64,000 bases of DNA from Cyrtodaria siliqua (taxonomy: Eukaryota > Mollusca > Bivalvia > Adapedonta > Hiatellidae): assembly GCA_037043455.1 (NCBI GenBank), contig JAWPHD010000090.1, positions 558,001-622,000 on the forward strand. Direction: 5' to 3'. How positions within the stretch are numbered: position 1 is the stretch's first letter; every line of letters begins with the position of its first letter. Made by a program: the position numbers and the translations under genes. A model generated the notes under the pieces. That model saw only the letters and a program-made list of their open reading frames with translations, was not told the origin of the DNA and did no database searches. Below, piece after piece: positions 1 to 11,648 of this stretch.

Positions 1-1157
1 AAACTTGACCAAGCTTTCATAGACAATAACAATCTGATAAAGTTTGGTAAAGATCGTATGAAAAATAAAGGCCCTATCGTCTTAACGAGGCAAAATATAT
101 CATTTTGAAGTAAATCAAGGGCCATAACTCCGATGCTACTTGTTCGCTATGGCTGGTTTTCGAACTTGTCCGAGCTTTCATTGATATTAACAATCTGATA
201 AAGTTTGGTAAAGATCGGATGAACAATGAAGCCTCTATAGTCTTAACGAGGCAAAATATAGCATTTTTAACTAAATCAAGGGCCATAACTCTGCTGTTAC
301 TACTCTGATATAGCTGGTTTTCGTACTTGTCCAAGCTTTTATTGATATTAACAATCTGGTCAAGATTGGTAAAGATCGGACGAACAATGAAGCCCCTATC
401 GTCCGAGGCAAAATACAGCATTTTTAACTAAATCAAGGGCCATAACTCCGCTGTTACTGGTCCGATATGGCTGTTTTTCAAACTTGTTCGAGCTTTCAAC
501 GACATTAACAATCTGATAAAGATTGGTAAAGATCGGATGAACAATGAAGCCCCTATCGTCTTAACGATGCAAAATATAGCATTTTTAACTAAATCAAGGG
601 CCACAACTCCGCTGTTACTAGTCTGATATGGCTGGTTTTCGAACTTGTCGGACCTTTCATTGATATTAACAATGTTGTAAAGTTTGGTAAATGTAGGATG
701 AAAAATGAAGGCCCTATCGTCTTAACGAGGCAAAATATAGCAATATAACATTTTTAACTAAATCAAGGACCATAACTCCGCTGTTACTGGTCCGATCTGG
801 CTGGTTTTCGAACTTGTCCGAGCTTTCATTGATATTAACAATCTGGTAAAGTTTGGTAAAGATAGGATGAAAAATGAACGCCCTATCGTCTGAACGAGGC
901 ACAATTTAGCAATATAGCATTTTTAACTAAATCAAGGGCCATAACTCCGCTGTTACTGGTCCGATCTGGCTGGTTTTCAAACTCATCCGAGCTTTCATTG
1001 ATATTAACCAACCTTTTAAAGTTTGGTGAAGATCGGATGAAAAATGAAGGCCCTATCGTCTTAACGAGACAAAAGTTAACAACGGACCGACGGACGGGAC
1101 GACGGACAACTCGGCATCCCATAAGCTCTGCTGGCCTTCGGCCAGTAGAGCTAAAAA
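1..1157 (+). mobile_element. Helentron-like (pearl/HINE type) element, left end outside window
   Basis: Seen: about seven tandem monomers, each holding AAATCAAGGGCCATAACTCC. Spacing is about 160 bp early (near 112, 272, 431, 591) and 169 bp later (760, 929). A GACGG-rich tract follows at about 1080-1110. The end is a hairpin (CTGGCC-TTCG-GGCCAG) and GAGCTAAAAA. Known: a tandem core of about 160 bp, a tetranucleotide tract and a 3' stem-loop is the layout of oyster pearl/Helentron-like elements. The same monomer fills 59.87-61.49 kb. ORFs here are frames of the monomer, not genes. Confidence 0.75.
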
Positions 1158-2440
1158 TCCTATATAAGTCTATGTAAAACTGTGACCCTCGGAGCGGGGA
1201 CAAATTTGACCCCAGGGTCACCATTTAAACAAACTTAGTAGAGGACCATAAGCTGATGCTACATGTTAATACATGAGAGCTCTGTGCCTTGTGGTTTCAG
1301 AGAAGAAGTATTTTTTAAACTTTTTTCCTATATGTCTATATGAAAAACATGCAAAACCTCAATATACAAACTTTGGACCCCCCGAGGCACGGCCATTTTT
1401 TGACCCTGGGGACTTTATTTGAACAAACTTGATAGTCTAGGCGTTGACGATCATTTTAAAAGAAAAAACTGTTGAAATCTGTCAAGCGGTTCTGGAGAAG
1501 AAGAATTTTTAAGGTTTCGACCATATATGGTAATGGCAGCCATCTTGGATGTAGCGCTGACCTAATTTTAACAAATCTATAAAGCATTCATCTAAGGATC
1601 ATCCATTTGAAGTTTGATCAAAATTAGCCAAGCGGTTTCTGACGAGAAGTCGTTTGAAGAATTCCCTATACATGTCTATGTAAAAACATGTGACCCTTGG
1701 GGCGGGGCCAAATGTGACCCTAAGGTCACCATTTGAAACAAAACTTGGTAAAGGACCATAAGCTTATAGTAAATGCAAAAATATCAAACCTCTGGCTGTT
1801 GTAGTTTCTGAGAAGAAGATTATTTTAAAAAAAATTCCTATATAAGTCTATGTAAAACTGTGACCCCCGGGGCGGAGACAAATTTGACCCCAGGGTCCAC
1901 CATTTGAATAAACTTAGTAGAGGACCATAAGCTGATGCTACATGTAATACATGAGAGCTCTGTGCCTTGTGGTTTCAGAGAAGAAGATTTTTTAAAGTTG
2001 TTTCTACATGTCTATATGAAAAACATGCAAAAACCTCAATATACAAATTTTGGACCCCCGGGGCACGGCCATTTTTGACCCCGGGGACTTTATTTGAACA
2101 ATCTTGATAGTCTATGCGTTTGGCGATCGTTTTAAAAGAAAAAACTGTTGAAATCTGTCCAGCGGTTCTGGAGAAGAAGATTTTTTAAGGTTTTCGACCA
2201 TATATGGTAATGGCAGCCATCTTGGATGTAGTGCTGACCTAATTTTTAACAAATCTAAAAAGCATTTATTTAAGGATCATCCATGTGAAGTTTGGTCAAA
2301 ATTAGCCAAGCGGTTTCTGAGGAGAAGTCGTTTGAAGAAAAGTTAACGGACGACGGACGACGGACGGACGACCGGACGACGGAAGACGGACAACACACCA
2401 TCCCATAAGCTCTGCTTGCCCTTGGCAGTAGAGCTAAAAA
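1158..2440 (+). mobile_element. Helentron-like element with a different core (ACCATAAGCTGATG type)
   Basis: A block of about 690 bp starting TCCTATATAAGTCTATGTAA occurs at about 1157 and again at about 1844. It carries GACCCCAGGGTCACCATTTG and AGGACCATAAGCTGATG. A GACGGAC tract lies at 2347-2390, then an imperfect hairpin ending GAGCTAAAAA at 2440. The core matches the element at 40.1-41.1 kb and is unrelated to the core just upstream, although the 3' ends are alike. The left boundary abuts the previous element's 3' end, so one element may have inserted into another. Confidence 0.65.
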
Positions 2441-2722
2441 ACTGTTGAAATCTGTCCAGCAGTTCTTCAGAAGAAGATTTTTTAAGGTTTAGGACCATAT
2501 ATGGTAATGGTGGCCATCTTGGATATCGCGCTGACCTAATTTTAACAAATCTAACAAGCACTCATCTAAGGATCATCCACGTGAAGTTTGGACAAAATTG
2601 CCAAGCGGTTTATGAGGAGAAGTTATTTGAAGCAAAAGTTAACGCCGGACGACGACGGACGGACGACGGACGAAGAGTGATCCCAATAGCTCACCTTGAG
2701 CCTTCGGCTCAGGTGAATCTAA
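2441..2722 (+). mobile_element. Helentron-like 3' fragment with GAGCC-TTCG-GGCTC hairpin
   Basis: Continues the preceding core (ACTGTTGAAATCTGTCCAGC) and ends with GACGGACGGACGACGG, a stem-loop GAGCCTTCGGCTC and AATCTAAAAA. This hairpin is the version seen at 41.08 kb, not that of the two upstream copies. Two 3' ends following one core suggest a recombined or nested element. Confidence 0.6.
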
Positions 2723-3921
2723 AAACTTGTTAAACATTTTTTCCTCAGTATACAGTGTTAATTCTGGAGGGCGACATCGGCGACAAAGGCGCTTTTTCCT
2801 CCGTGGCTTCGCCTTTTTTTTAGCCGACGGCGAAGTTTAAGTCGCCTTCATACTGACCACTTCGCTTTTTTTCCCACCCTCAAGCGAAGTGTAACCAGTC
2901 CTTTAATTGACCTGTTGTTTATGTCTCAGGACAGGTGTTGACATCTCTGGAAAGGAATTATTCTAATTGCTTTGATCGATCACAGCAGAAAGCCCGCAGG
3001 GAGCATTCTTTCCTACCAACTATGATATCCCCCGAGGCAATTTTCGCACCTCGCCATTTTTTGTTTACAAATTAGACTGTACAGGGAATACACACGCCTT
3101 ATCCAATGAGATTGCGTATAGCTGAACAATTGACCAATCGTAGGTTCCGTTACAGTGAGACAGGTGTGTGTTAAAAACGTGATCGAAACGAAACAACAAT
3201 CTGAAGTTAATTGACCTGAGGTAATTAAATGATACCACCGAATATTGATTAGCTTTGTGTTTTCTTAATTGTTTGATAAAACGGACCTTTAGGCATTCCA
3301 AACAAACAAATGCATGAAAAAGAGTTAAAAATAGATGATATTTCTACTGAATTTTCGGCAATATTTTACTTCCGGAAAAGTGCGGTGTCATAGTAGTTCG
3401 GATAGGTACATAAGTTCGGATGGAGGAAAAACATTCTTTTATTAAATATTGTTTTTAGCTAATACAAATTGGGAAACAAAGCTCTCAGTCCTTCCTTCTA
3501 TAGTTAAAGTATAATAAGTAAAGAGTGCCTGTGAGTCTGAATAAAATTAATAAACACATTTAATTTGAAACAGCTAGCATGCTCTTAAATAATCAAAAGT
3601 TATAACCAATAGGGTGTATACATGAATATCAGTAAATTTTTAAAAATAACCGATTGCGCGCTTAATTTAAAAGATCGTGTCTCCCTCACTTCTCCTTATT
3701 TTTTGGTCACTTCTCTCTATTTTCTTTGGAGGGAGAAGTCACTTCTCCCAAAAATCCAGGCCTAGATTGAACCCTGAGTATATATATATTATTTTTTTTT
3801 TAGAGAAAGCCATTTATATGCTACACACTTTTTACACACAGCTGGTCACCACTGCACATGATGCATCACATTTGAAAAGAAAGTATTTTTGTTAAAATGC
3901 AATTATCACAATACGTAATTA
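2723..3921. other. Unassigned, no gene seen
   Basis: Mostly AT-rich single-copy-looking DNA. Positions 2780-2890 hold imperfect inverted, GC-richer words (CGACGGCGAAG, GGCGAC, TTCGCC). At 3680-3750 TCACTTCTC-type words recur. A 78-codon minus ORF at 3065-3301 has no recognisable motif and is not called. Confidence 0.5.
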
Positions 3922-3959
3922 TTAATATTGTAAGTTTAGCAATTTAATCTTATACTCAC

Positions 3960-4131
3960 AAGACCGCATCTCGTCTGTGTGGTTCAGTGCAATTTCTTCG
4001 ATGCGAGACAAGCTCAACGACCTGTTTATGCCGACATTCAGGAACTTCCTGCGTCCGAAATCCTCGTTTGGTAAGAGCACTGTATTTTGGCTGCTGACAA
4101 AATAATCCTTGAAAACTTTTGCTCTATCCAT
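3960..4131 (-). CDS. Candidate first coding exon, function unknown
   Basis: Seen: an ATG at 4131 reads 57 full codons, beginning MDRAKVFKDYFVSSQ and ending DEMRS. It then meets a textbook splice donor, GTGAGTATA on the minus strand (intron from 3959), leaving phase 1. Start context is strong (A at -3, G at +4). A TATA-like TTTATATAGG lies about 60 bp upstream. The peptide is mixed hydrophilic with no signal peptide or membrane segment. I do not recognise the family. Further exons would lie below 3959 on the minus strand; I could not identify one in 2723-3950, though a long intron into or through the repeats is possible. Alternatively this is a chance ORF: the donor and promoter-like context are the only support. 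Confidence 0.4.
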
Positions 4132-4189
4132 TGTTTATGTACTCGTTATCACAAATTTATCACAAATAAACAATGGTATCACAGATATG

Positions 4190-4205
4190 CACCTATATAA
4201 ACATA
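4190..4205 (-). promoter_or_regulatory. TATA-like box upstream of candidate exon
   Basis: On the minus strand the sequence reads GTTTATATAGG, about 60 bp upstream of the ATG at 4131. That spacing would leave a short 5' UTR of about 30-35 bases. No other core promoter element is clear. Confidence 0.3.
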
Positions 4206-4441
4206 GTCTAACTACAAGTCATGGTGTTGTTTGTTATTGTTTTTAAATCAGTTATTGATTACCATTACAATACTGACTGTTTTAAGGCAACGCTGTATTT
4301 TGGCAGCGACATCATTAAAATTCAAGCCAGATCTTATAGTAACTGCTGTAGTGAACTGTGTATTCACTGTAGATCTATATCCTTTTATTATATGTTTATG
4401 TAGAGTTCTTGGTTATATTCCCTGCAAATATTATTTTATGA

Positions 4442-4630
4442 GTTTAGAACAGTTATTCCATTTAGATACTCATATTTAGAACAGTTATTCCATTTAGATA
4501 CTCGTATTTAGAACAGTTATTCCATTTAGATACTCATATTTAGAAATTAAGATACTCGTATTTAGAACAGTTATTCCATTTAGATACTCGTATTTAGAAC
4601 AGTTATTCCATTTAGATACTCGTATTTAGC
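4442..4630. repeat. 32-bp minisatellite, about 6 copies
   Basis: The unit TTTAGAACAGTTATTCC plus ATTTAGATACTCGTA repeats with a 32-bp period (starts at 4445 and 4477, for example). Units are almost identical, differing mainly as CATATT or CGTATT, with one short truncated unit near 4535. Copies are contiguous, with no spacers. Confidence 0.9.
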
Positions 4631-5044
4631 GCTGAATGTTGTGACGATTCAAATTTTATGTTTTAAAAATGTCAAATTGTCACGACCCATTGGAGGAGTT
4701 CTTATATGGGTAAGGTTGAATTTATCTCAAGATTTTGTAAAATTGAACGTGGTCAATCACAAGATCATTCACAAGTAGTGGTTACGTAATGACACACATC
4801 ATATCTAAGTCATTTCTACAAGTAGACTTGAGTCCAGTCTGTGTAGTCACCCGCCGAACATTCATTCACTTTTTAAGATAAATCAACATTTCAAAGATAG
4901 ATTTTGCATTATCTCAAATCGTAATCAAATTTATCAGATTATTTTAATTTCGGTTTTTGATAATAGTTCAGTCAGTTGCCATACCAAAGAAGGGTTTATC
5001 AGTTAAAGTATAACAAGGAAAACCAGATTATAGCCAGCTAGATC

Positions 5045-5970
5045 ATAGCTCTGCACACACCAAATCCAGTTCAAAGCTCAAATACACATCAAATCCATTA
5101 AGAATATCTCAAATATGCACCAAAATCCAGTAGAGATATCTAAAATAAACACCAAATTCAGTAAGAATATCTCAAATACCTGTATACACCAAATCCAGTA
5201 AGAATATTTCAAATATACACAAACTCCAGAAAGGATATCTCGAATTTACACCAAATCCAGTAAGTATATCTCAAATAAACACCAAATCCAGTAAGAATCT
5301 CAAACATCAGAGCGAATAAGGATCTCAAACACCAAATCCAGTAATGGATATCTAGACTAAACACCATATCCAGTAAAGATATCTCGACTAAACATCAAAT
5401 CCAGTAAAGATATCTCAACTAAACATCAAATCCAGTAAGATATCTCAAAAACACACCAAATCCATTATGTATATCTCAAAAACACATCAAATCCATTATA
5501 CACCAAATCCAGTAGGGATATCTCAAATATGCACAACATCCAGTAAGGATATCTCAAATACACACCAAATCCAGTAGGGATATCTCAAATACACCCCAAA
5601 TCCAGTACGGATATCTCAAATACGCACCAAATCCAGTAGGGATATCTCAAATACACACCAAATCCAGTAGGAATATCTCAAATACACACCAAATCCAGTA
5701 AGGATATCTTTAAAACACACCATATCCATAAGAATATCTCAAAAAAACACAAAATCTGTAAAGAATATCTCAAACATGTATCAAATCCAGTACAGACATC
5801 TCAATACACAACCAATTCATTAAGAATAACACCAAAACACACCAAATCCATTACAGACATCTCACACATATACCAAATCCAGTAGGGATCTACTGGATAT
5901 CCCAATACATAACAAAATCCATTAGGAAGTTCTCAAATCCACACCAAATCCATTAAGAATTTCTCAAATC
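5045..5970. repeat. Diverged 31-32 bp minisatellite, about 28 copies
   Basis: The unit is roughly CACCAAATCCAGTAAGGATA then TCTCAAATACA. Copies vary by small indels and substitutions, most strongly at both ends. The middle (5500-5700) is most uniform. Each unit contains a GATATCTC word. No ORF spans it. Confidence 0.85.
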
Positions 5971-6257
5971 CAGCTAAGAGCTGGCAGTGTTTGTACCAAA
6001 AGTAATAAACTAATCTACTTCTATAGCATATCTCATTTTACAACAGTTATAAGCTCTCCAATATCTCATTGTACAACAGATATAAGCTCTCCAGCCCCGC
6101 TGGTGCTGCACGCTGCGCGCTGCAGTGTGTCTGCTGTTAAGTAGCAAAAGGAACATTTTATTTCTGCTACTTTTGAGGGATTAACCACCAAAAATTAGGA
6201 ATTTCCGCGTCATATTAATCACAAAATTTTGTGAAATCAGGAAATGAAAGGTAACCT

Positions 6258-6298
6258 TAACAAGTGTTATAATTATGCACTAATTATAACACTTGTTA
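6258..6298. repeat. Perfect 18-bp inverted repeat (hairpin)
   Basis: Left arm TAACAAGTGTTATAATTA (6258-6275), loop TGCAC, and the exact reverse complement at 6281-6298. An ATAATAATA-rich tract follows to about 6365. It may be the core of a small palindromic element; no target duplication was found. Confidence 0.85.
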
Positions 6299-6380
6299 TA
6301 ATACAAATAAAATACAAATAATAATATTAAATAAATAATAATAATAATAAATATAATACAAATTTGTATTGATACAAATA

Positions 6381-7912
6381 AAACAAGAGGTCAATGACCT
6401 TGAAGCTCTACTGATAGGTTTTGATAGCTTGATCAGCATTCCTGTGAAGTTTCATGAAAATCTGTCAAGTCGTTTCAGAGTAGTCGCTACCAGTTTTTAC
6501 TATATAACTCTATGTAAACAAAGATGGCCATTGGCAGCCATTTTTAATGTCAAATCAAAATATTTTTCAACCAGAACCAACATCACGTCATGCTGATCAT
6601 TTTAGAAAAAGTCCCATATCAATATCACTTATAGTTTTCAAGAAGTAGGTGTTACAAACTTGTGTTTTATTAAATCTATTTTCAGCCGTGGCAGTCATCT
6701 TGAATTTCCGACCGACTTGAAATTTTGCTAGGATCAACTAGACATTAAGTGCAACATTCCTGTGAAGTTTCATGACAATCTGTAAAGTAGTTTCAGAGAA
6801 GTAGTCGCTACAACTTTTTTTACTATATAACTCTTGTAAACAAAGATGACCGCTGGCAGCCATGTTTAACGTTGAATCAAAATGATTTTCAACAAGGACC
6901 AACACCATGTCATGCTATCATTTTAGAAAAAGTCTCATATCAATATCGCTTATAGTTTTCAAAAGAATTTGAATTGAATTGAATGTTGTTTAACAGCTCA
7001 TCAACACAGTATAGGTTATTTAGAGCCGCCCCAGAGAGAGGGGAAGGATACATAGGAATCCGGGAACCATGCCCTTCTCTTCTTAAAAGAATTAGTTGCT
7101 ACAAATTTGTTTTTTAAAAACCTATTTTTAGCCGTGATGGCCATTTTTAATTCCCGGCCGACCTGATATTTTGTTAGGATCAACTAGACATCAAGAGCAA
7201 CATTCCTGTGAAGTTTCATGTAAATCCATCAAGTAGTTTCAGAGGAGTTGTGCTATAACTAATTTTTTATTATATAACTCGATGTAAACAAAGATGGCCA
7301 TGTTTAATGCCAAATCAAAATAATTTTCGACAAGGATCAACAACATGTCATGCTGATCATTTTAGAAAAAGTCCCATATCCATATCACTTATAGTTTTCA
7401 AGAGGAAGTCGCTACAAACTTGTTTTTTCAAGATCTATTTTTAGCCGTGGTGGCCATCTTAAATTTGCTACGATCAATTAGACACCAAGAGCAACATTCC
7501 TGTGAAGTTTCATGAAAATCCGTCAACTAGTTTCAGAGGAGTAGTCGCTACAATTTTTTAGTATATAACTCTATTTAAACAAAGTTGGCCGCTGGCAGCC
7601 ATGTTTAACGTCAAATCAAAACAATTTTCGACAACGACCAACATCATGTCATGCTGATCATTTTAGAAAAAGTCCCATATCAATATCACTTACAGCTGGC
7701 GCTACAAACCTGTTTTTTAAAAATCTATTTTTAGTTTTGGCGGCCATCTTGGATTTTGCATCAATGTGAATTTTTGCTAGGATCAACTAGACATCATGGG
7801 CAACATTCCTGTAAAGTATCATGAAAATTCAGAGGAGTAGTCACCGCAAAAAAGGTTTACGGACGGAAAGACGAACGGACAAAAACAGTCATATGGTCTG
7901 TTTAATTGGATT
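6381..7912 (+). mobile_element. Helentron-like element with TTTCATGAAAATC-type core
   Basis: Starts AAACAAGAGGTCAATGACCTTG. Four to five diverged core units of about 300-450 bp follow, each with GATCAGCATTCCTGTGAAGTTT, AGTAGTTTCAGAGG and TTTTAGAAAAAGTCCCATAT. A GACGG-like tract lies at about 7860-7880; the 3' hairpin seen in other copies is missing. The same core appears at 53.6 kb and 58.15 kb. A SINE fragment interrupts it at 6970-7084. Confidence 0.75.
6970..7084 (-). mobile_element. SINE-A 3' part inside Helentron-like element
   Basis: The insert has the SINE-A 3' module on the minus strand (GATGAGCTGTTAAACAAC, GGCGGCTCTAAATAACC, GGATTCCTATG). It is flanked by a perfect 9-bp target duplication AAAAGAATT at 6961-6969 and 7085-7093. 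The head is absent, as expected of a 5'-truncated insertion. Confidence 0.85.
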
Positions 7913-7915
7913 AAA

Positions 7916-8277
7916 AATTATTTCAAATGAGTATACTCAATACAAGACAAAACCACTACTAAACTGCAAACAAATGTATTCGTTCTAAATGACTTTATTA
8001 ATTAATGAATTTGTCTTTTTTAACTTGAAATCAGCTTGGCATTTTCTAATATAACTGTTTTATTACATGACAAGAGTTTCTTAGTTCTGAATTGCATCAT
8101 ATTTCTTCATTGTAGAGAGCATCCTTCCGATGGCATTTCCGTTTTGATGAGAAAAATTATTTGTCTTCACCTTCAGCTTGGAGACAATATTGGAATTTCC
8201 TGTCTTCATCATGTCCAGCCGTGAGATAGTATGGGAATGTTATATTTGCGTGGGTATTCATTCTATTTACACAGGTG
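7916..8277. other. Unassigned AT-rich sequence
   Basis: No recognisable gene or repeat family. Small ORFs at 8036-8224 and 8178-8381 run into the SINE that follows and are not called. Confidence 0.4.
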
Positions 8278-8508
8278 CTTGCATGGATAGCATGGTGGAC
8301 TTGCAATCCGGAGATCCAAGCTTCACCAGCTTGAGCAAGACCCTTTTCCTCTACGACTCACCCGTCAGGTGGGGATGCTAGCTGGGAAATCCCGTGTATC
8401 TGAGTTAATCCTCGAGCAAGTTATAAAACCATAGGAACCTTTTCATAGGTTACTGGATTCCTATGTATTCTTCCCCTCTCTGGGGCAGTTTTAAATAACA
8501 TATAATGA
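8278..8508 (+). mobile_element. SINE-A copy, diverged
   Basis: Aligns along its length with the intact copy at 14267-14584. It has a decayed tRNA-like head (TAGCATGGTGGACTTGCAAT), GAGCAAGACCCTTTT, CCGTCAGGTGGGGATG, CCATAGGAACC, GGATTCCTATGTATTCTTCC and CTCTGGGGCAG. Box B is destroyed. The ORF ending at 8381 is an artefact of it. Confidence 0.7.
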
Positions 8509-8962
8509 ACAAAAAAAGTTTAGCACTATGTTTTAGGGACAACAGATTAAACATATGAAGATTGATATAATTTTGTGAAGATATTAGAAATGCTAGGTAT
8601 GGATGTGATTTTCAAAACAATGTTATTTTATAATTTTCTAAGCGAAGTTTCAGAATTATCTCACATATATTAAAAACAACTTATTTCATTATACAAACAT
8701 ATTGCTTGGAACAAACTTGATATTTGGCATTAAAAAGAACTGCCCATTCTTTTATGGTTTAAAAAACACTGAAATGTGTTTACAAACGATTGTTATTCTC
8801 AAACACATTCTAAATTTCGTGATTATAAAATTACCTCCCTTTTCATTGAAATGAGAACGCTTTTTGATAACCTATCAAAGTATGTTCCCATCAGATTTGC
8901 TTTATTTTTATCACCTACTTTGTAGCATTATTATTGGTCATATAAATGCCACTTTATCCTTG
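8509..8962. other. Unassigned AT-rich sequence
   Basis: No gene, known repeat or strong motif seen. Confidence 0.4.
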
Positions 8963-8963
8963 A

Positions 8964-9499
8964 CCCATAACATACACGGCTTTGTAGCTCGTCTATGGTA
9001 ACATACACGGCTTTGTAGCTCGTCTATGGTAACATACACGGCTTTGTAGCTCGTCTATGGTAACATACACGGCTTTGTAGCTCGTCTATGGTAACATACA
9101 CGGCTTTGTAGCTCGTCTATGGTAACATACACGGCTTTGTAGCTCGTCTATGGTAACATACATGGCTTTGTAGCTCGTCTATGGTAACATACACGGCTTT
9201 GTAGCTCGCCTATGGTAACATACACGGCTTTGTAGCTCGTCTATGGTAACATACACGGCTTTGTAGCTCGCCTATGGTAACATACACGGCTTTGTAGCTC
9301 ATCTATGGTAACATACACGGCTTTGTAGCTCGTCTATGGTAACATACACGGCTTTGTAGCTCGCCTATGGTAACATACACGGCTTTGTAGCTCGTCTATG
9401 GTAACATACACGGCTTTGTAGCTCGTCTATGGTAACATACACGGCTTTGTAGCTCGTCTATGGTAACATACACGGCTTTGTAGCTCGTCTATGGTAACT
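8964..9499. repeat. 31-bp tandem array, about 17 near-identical copies
   Basis: The unit is TAACATACACGGCTTTGTAG followed by CTCGTCTATGG, with a strict 31-bp period. Only a few single-base variants occur (CGCC or CATC for CGTC, CATGG for CACGG). Such uniformity indicates recent expansion or active homogenisation. Flanks are unrelated. Confidence 0.95.
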
Positions 9500-10190
9500 G
9501 CCTGCATTTTGCTAAATTAATTTTGCTCAGTGTATAATGGGTTGATGAGCCATGAAACAACATTCAATATTATTTACATGGGAATCTTCATTTACATTCC
9601 TTTCATTTCATTGCATTTGATCGACTGCTGGGCATTTTACATCTACACATAGCTTTACACGCAGGTTATATAGAGATGGCGGGATCTACGTTTACTGTCG
9701 TTTACTGTTGCGGTCATCCGAAAACTTTCTTGATAAAAAATACAAGATAAAATGTTGACAGCTTATGTTTTGCATATTAAAACAGACTTTAAATAAATAA
9801 TAAAATATACTGCCCGTTTGACACTTTACATATTGAAATCTATTCGAGCTAGTACAGCCAACTGATCTGCCTTGTGGGCATTCAAACTGCAAATATCTTA
9901 CAAAATGCATTTTAAGTACTTAAGTATAATCTGCACAAACATGTTCATTGATACAGACACTTAAGTTTAATCACGATTTTACATCTAACAACAAACAGGT
10001 TTTAAGGGAATTAAAAGTTAGCGGATGCATTAGCTGATAACCGACAAACATTTGTTCAGTTAATGGATGTAATTTGTTTAGAATACCAAATTATGCTTTA
10101 GCCTTTATGATTAAGTTAATAATATATTTTGTGAACTTAAAGTTAATAGTTGTAGCAACCTCCGCTATCAGTAATATGCTTTCCGTGCTT
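9500..10190. other. Unassigned sequence
   Basis: AT-rich, no supported gene. A 72-codon minus ORF at 9692-9910 shows no motif and no clear splice context. Confidence 0.4.
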
Positions 10191-10343
10191 TTAACCCTTG
10201 AACCGTTAAGCACGACTATAATAGACTTTGCGCCCATTGTAAACCCACATCAGCCTGCGAGTAACTCTTTGTTACATAAATGGAATGGTCTTAATTCAAA
10301 GAAAGAACAGTCCATTATATATATGTAGGGGATTAAGGGTTAA
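10191..10343 (-). mobile_element. M3-family MITE (TTAACCCTTAACCCGCTA ends)
   Basis: Bounded by TTAACCCTTGAACCGTTAAG and GATTAAGGGTTAA. Interior words AGCACGACTATAATAGACTT, CCATTGTAAACCCA and CAAAGAAAGAACAGTCCATT match the copy at 21219-21416 in the opposite orientation. TTAA at both ends and CCCTT-type termini recall piggyBac-like elements (inference). Confidence 0.75.
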
Positions 10344-10414
10344 GGAACTAAATTGTTTAAAGACTCGTTATCTGAGGTTATTTTGAGACGTCCCAGAGAT
10401 GCATATATGGTCAT

Positions 10415-10680
10415 TGAATTGGATTGAATTGGATTTTATAGTCGCACCAACAGCTAAGGTCATATGGCGACTTTCCAGCTTCCACTGGTGGAGGAAGAGC
10501 CCAGGTGCCCTTCCGGTCAATTTTCATGCACGGGCGGGCACCTGGGTAGAACCACCGACGTTCCCGCTGGATAGCTTCCTCACATAAAGATTCCTAGGCC
10601 CCTGAGTGATCGAACCTACAGCGGTGAGGGGCAAGTGATTGCAAGACAGAGACTCTAACCACTCGGCCACGGACGCCCCC
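10415..10680 (-). mobile_element. SINE-C, full-length with perfect target duplication
   Basis: Flanked by a perfect 14-bp target duplication GCATATATGGTCAT (10401-10414 and 10681-10694). On the minus strand it starts GGGGCGTCCGTGGCCGAGTG (box A), has GGTTCGATCACTC (box B region) and a long variable-arm-like segment as in type II tRNAs. A body with CTGGGTAGAACC on the plus strand follows. The 3' tail is of (CAATT)n type. The ORFs at 10399-10587 and 10524-10709 are SINE readings. Confidence 0.95.
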
Positions 10681-10694
10681 GCATATATGGTCAT

Positions 10695-11170
10695 ACTACA
10701 CCAATTCATTTTCTATAGACGTACATTATAGCTCTAAGCTCTATACTGAGTTCCCTAATATAAGAAGCTATATTTTTGCTTACTTGCTTTGAAAGACCAG
10801 TCCTATCTTAGTTTTATCAAAAAAACATACACAACCTATACACTGAGTATGTTTTGAAAAAGCTGTTTGGGTCGGATGGTGCTGACCCACCTACTTGCAT
10901 GTAGAAACATGAGGAAAATGTAAAATATAGTTCTGTTTTTGATTATACAACAAATTATGAATACATTGCAAAAATGTATGATTTAACCTTTATAATTATT
11001 CTTCAAACTTGAATTTTAATTTTTTAGCAAGATTCTTTTGGTTTGTTTACTTTGTCAACCAATCAAAACTAAGAGATTCTGTGTAATAGCTCCGAATTTA
11101 CCCTGGAACTTTTTCTCTGCCCACTAGTACTGATTGGTTGGTAATTGGTGTAGTTTGATCTAAAATCAAC
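10695..11170. other. Unassigned sequence
   Basis: AT-rich; nothing recognised. Confidence 0.4.
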
Positions 11171-11176
11171 CTGTAA

Positions 11177-11648
11177 ATGCTGCTCTACTCGCTACCCTAC
11201 TCGCTACTCCACTCGCTACTCTACTCGCTACTCCACTCGCTACTCTACTCGTTACTCCACTCGCTACTCTACTCGCTACTCCACTCACTACCCAACTCGC
11301 TACTCCACTCGCTACCCCACTCGCTACCCCACTCGCTACTCTACTCGCTACTCCACTCGCTACTCCACTCGCTACTCCACCCGCTACTCTACTCGCTACT
11401 CCACTCGCTACTCCACTCGCTAGCCCACTCGCTACCCACTCGCTACTCCACTCGCTACTCTACTCGCTACTCCACTCGCTACTCCACTCGCTAGCCCACT
11501 TGCTACCCTACTCGCTACTCCACTCGCTACTCCACTCGCTACTCTACTCACTACTCTACTCGCTACTCCACTCGCTACTCCACTCGCTACTCTACTCGCT
11601 ACTCCACTCACTACTCCACTCGCTACTCCACTCGCTACTCCACTCCTG
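11177..11648. repeat. 12-bp tandem array (CTACTCCACTCG), about 39 copies
   Basis: The unit alternates CTACTCCACTCG and CTACTCTACTCG with rare variants (CTACCC, CTAGCC, CACTACTC). Because 12 is a multiple of 3, long frames stay open on both strands, giving LLYSLLHS- and [12 protein letters not shown] peptides. These are by-products of the repeat: no start context, splice site or conserved partner supports coding. Confidence 0.95.

Noticed and set aside
8964..9499. CRISPR-like array
   Set aside because: Units are directly contiguous without unique spacers, and the setting is a eukaryotic genome.
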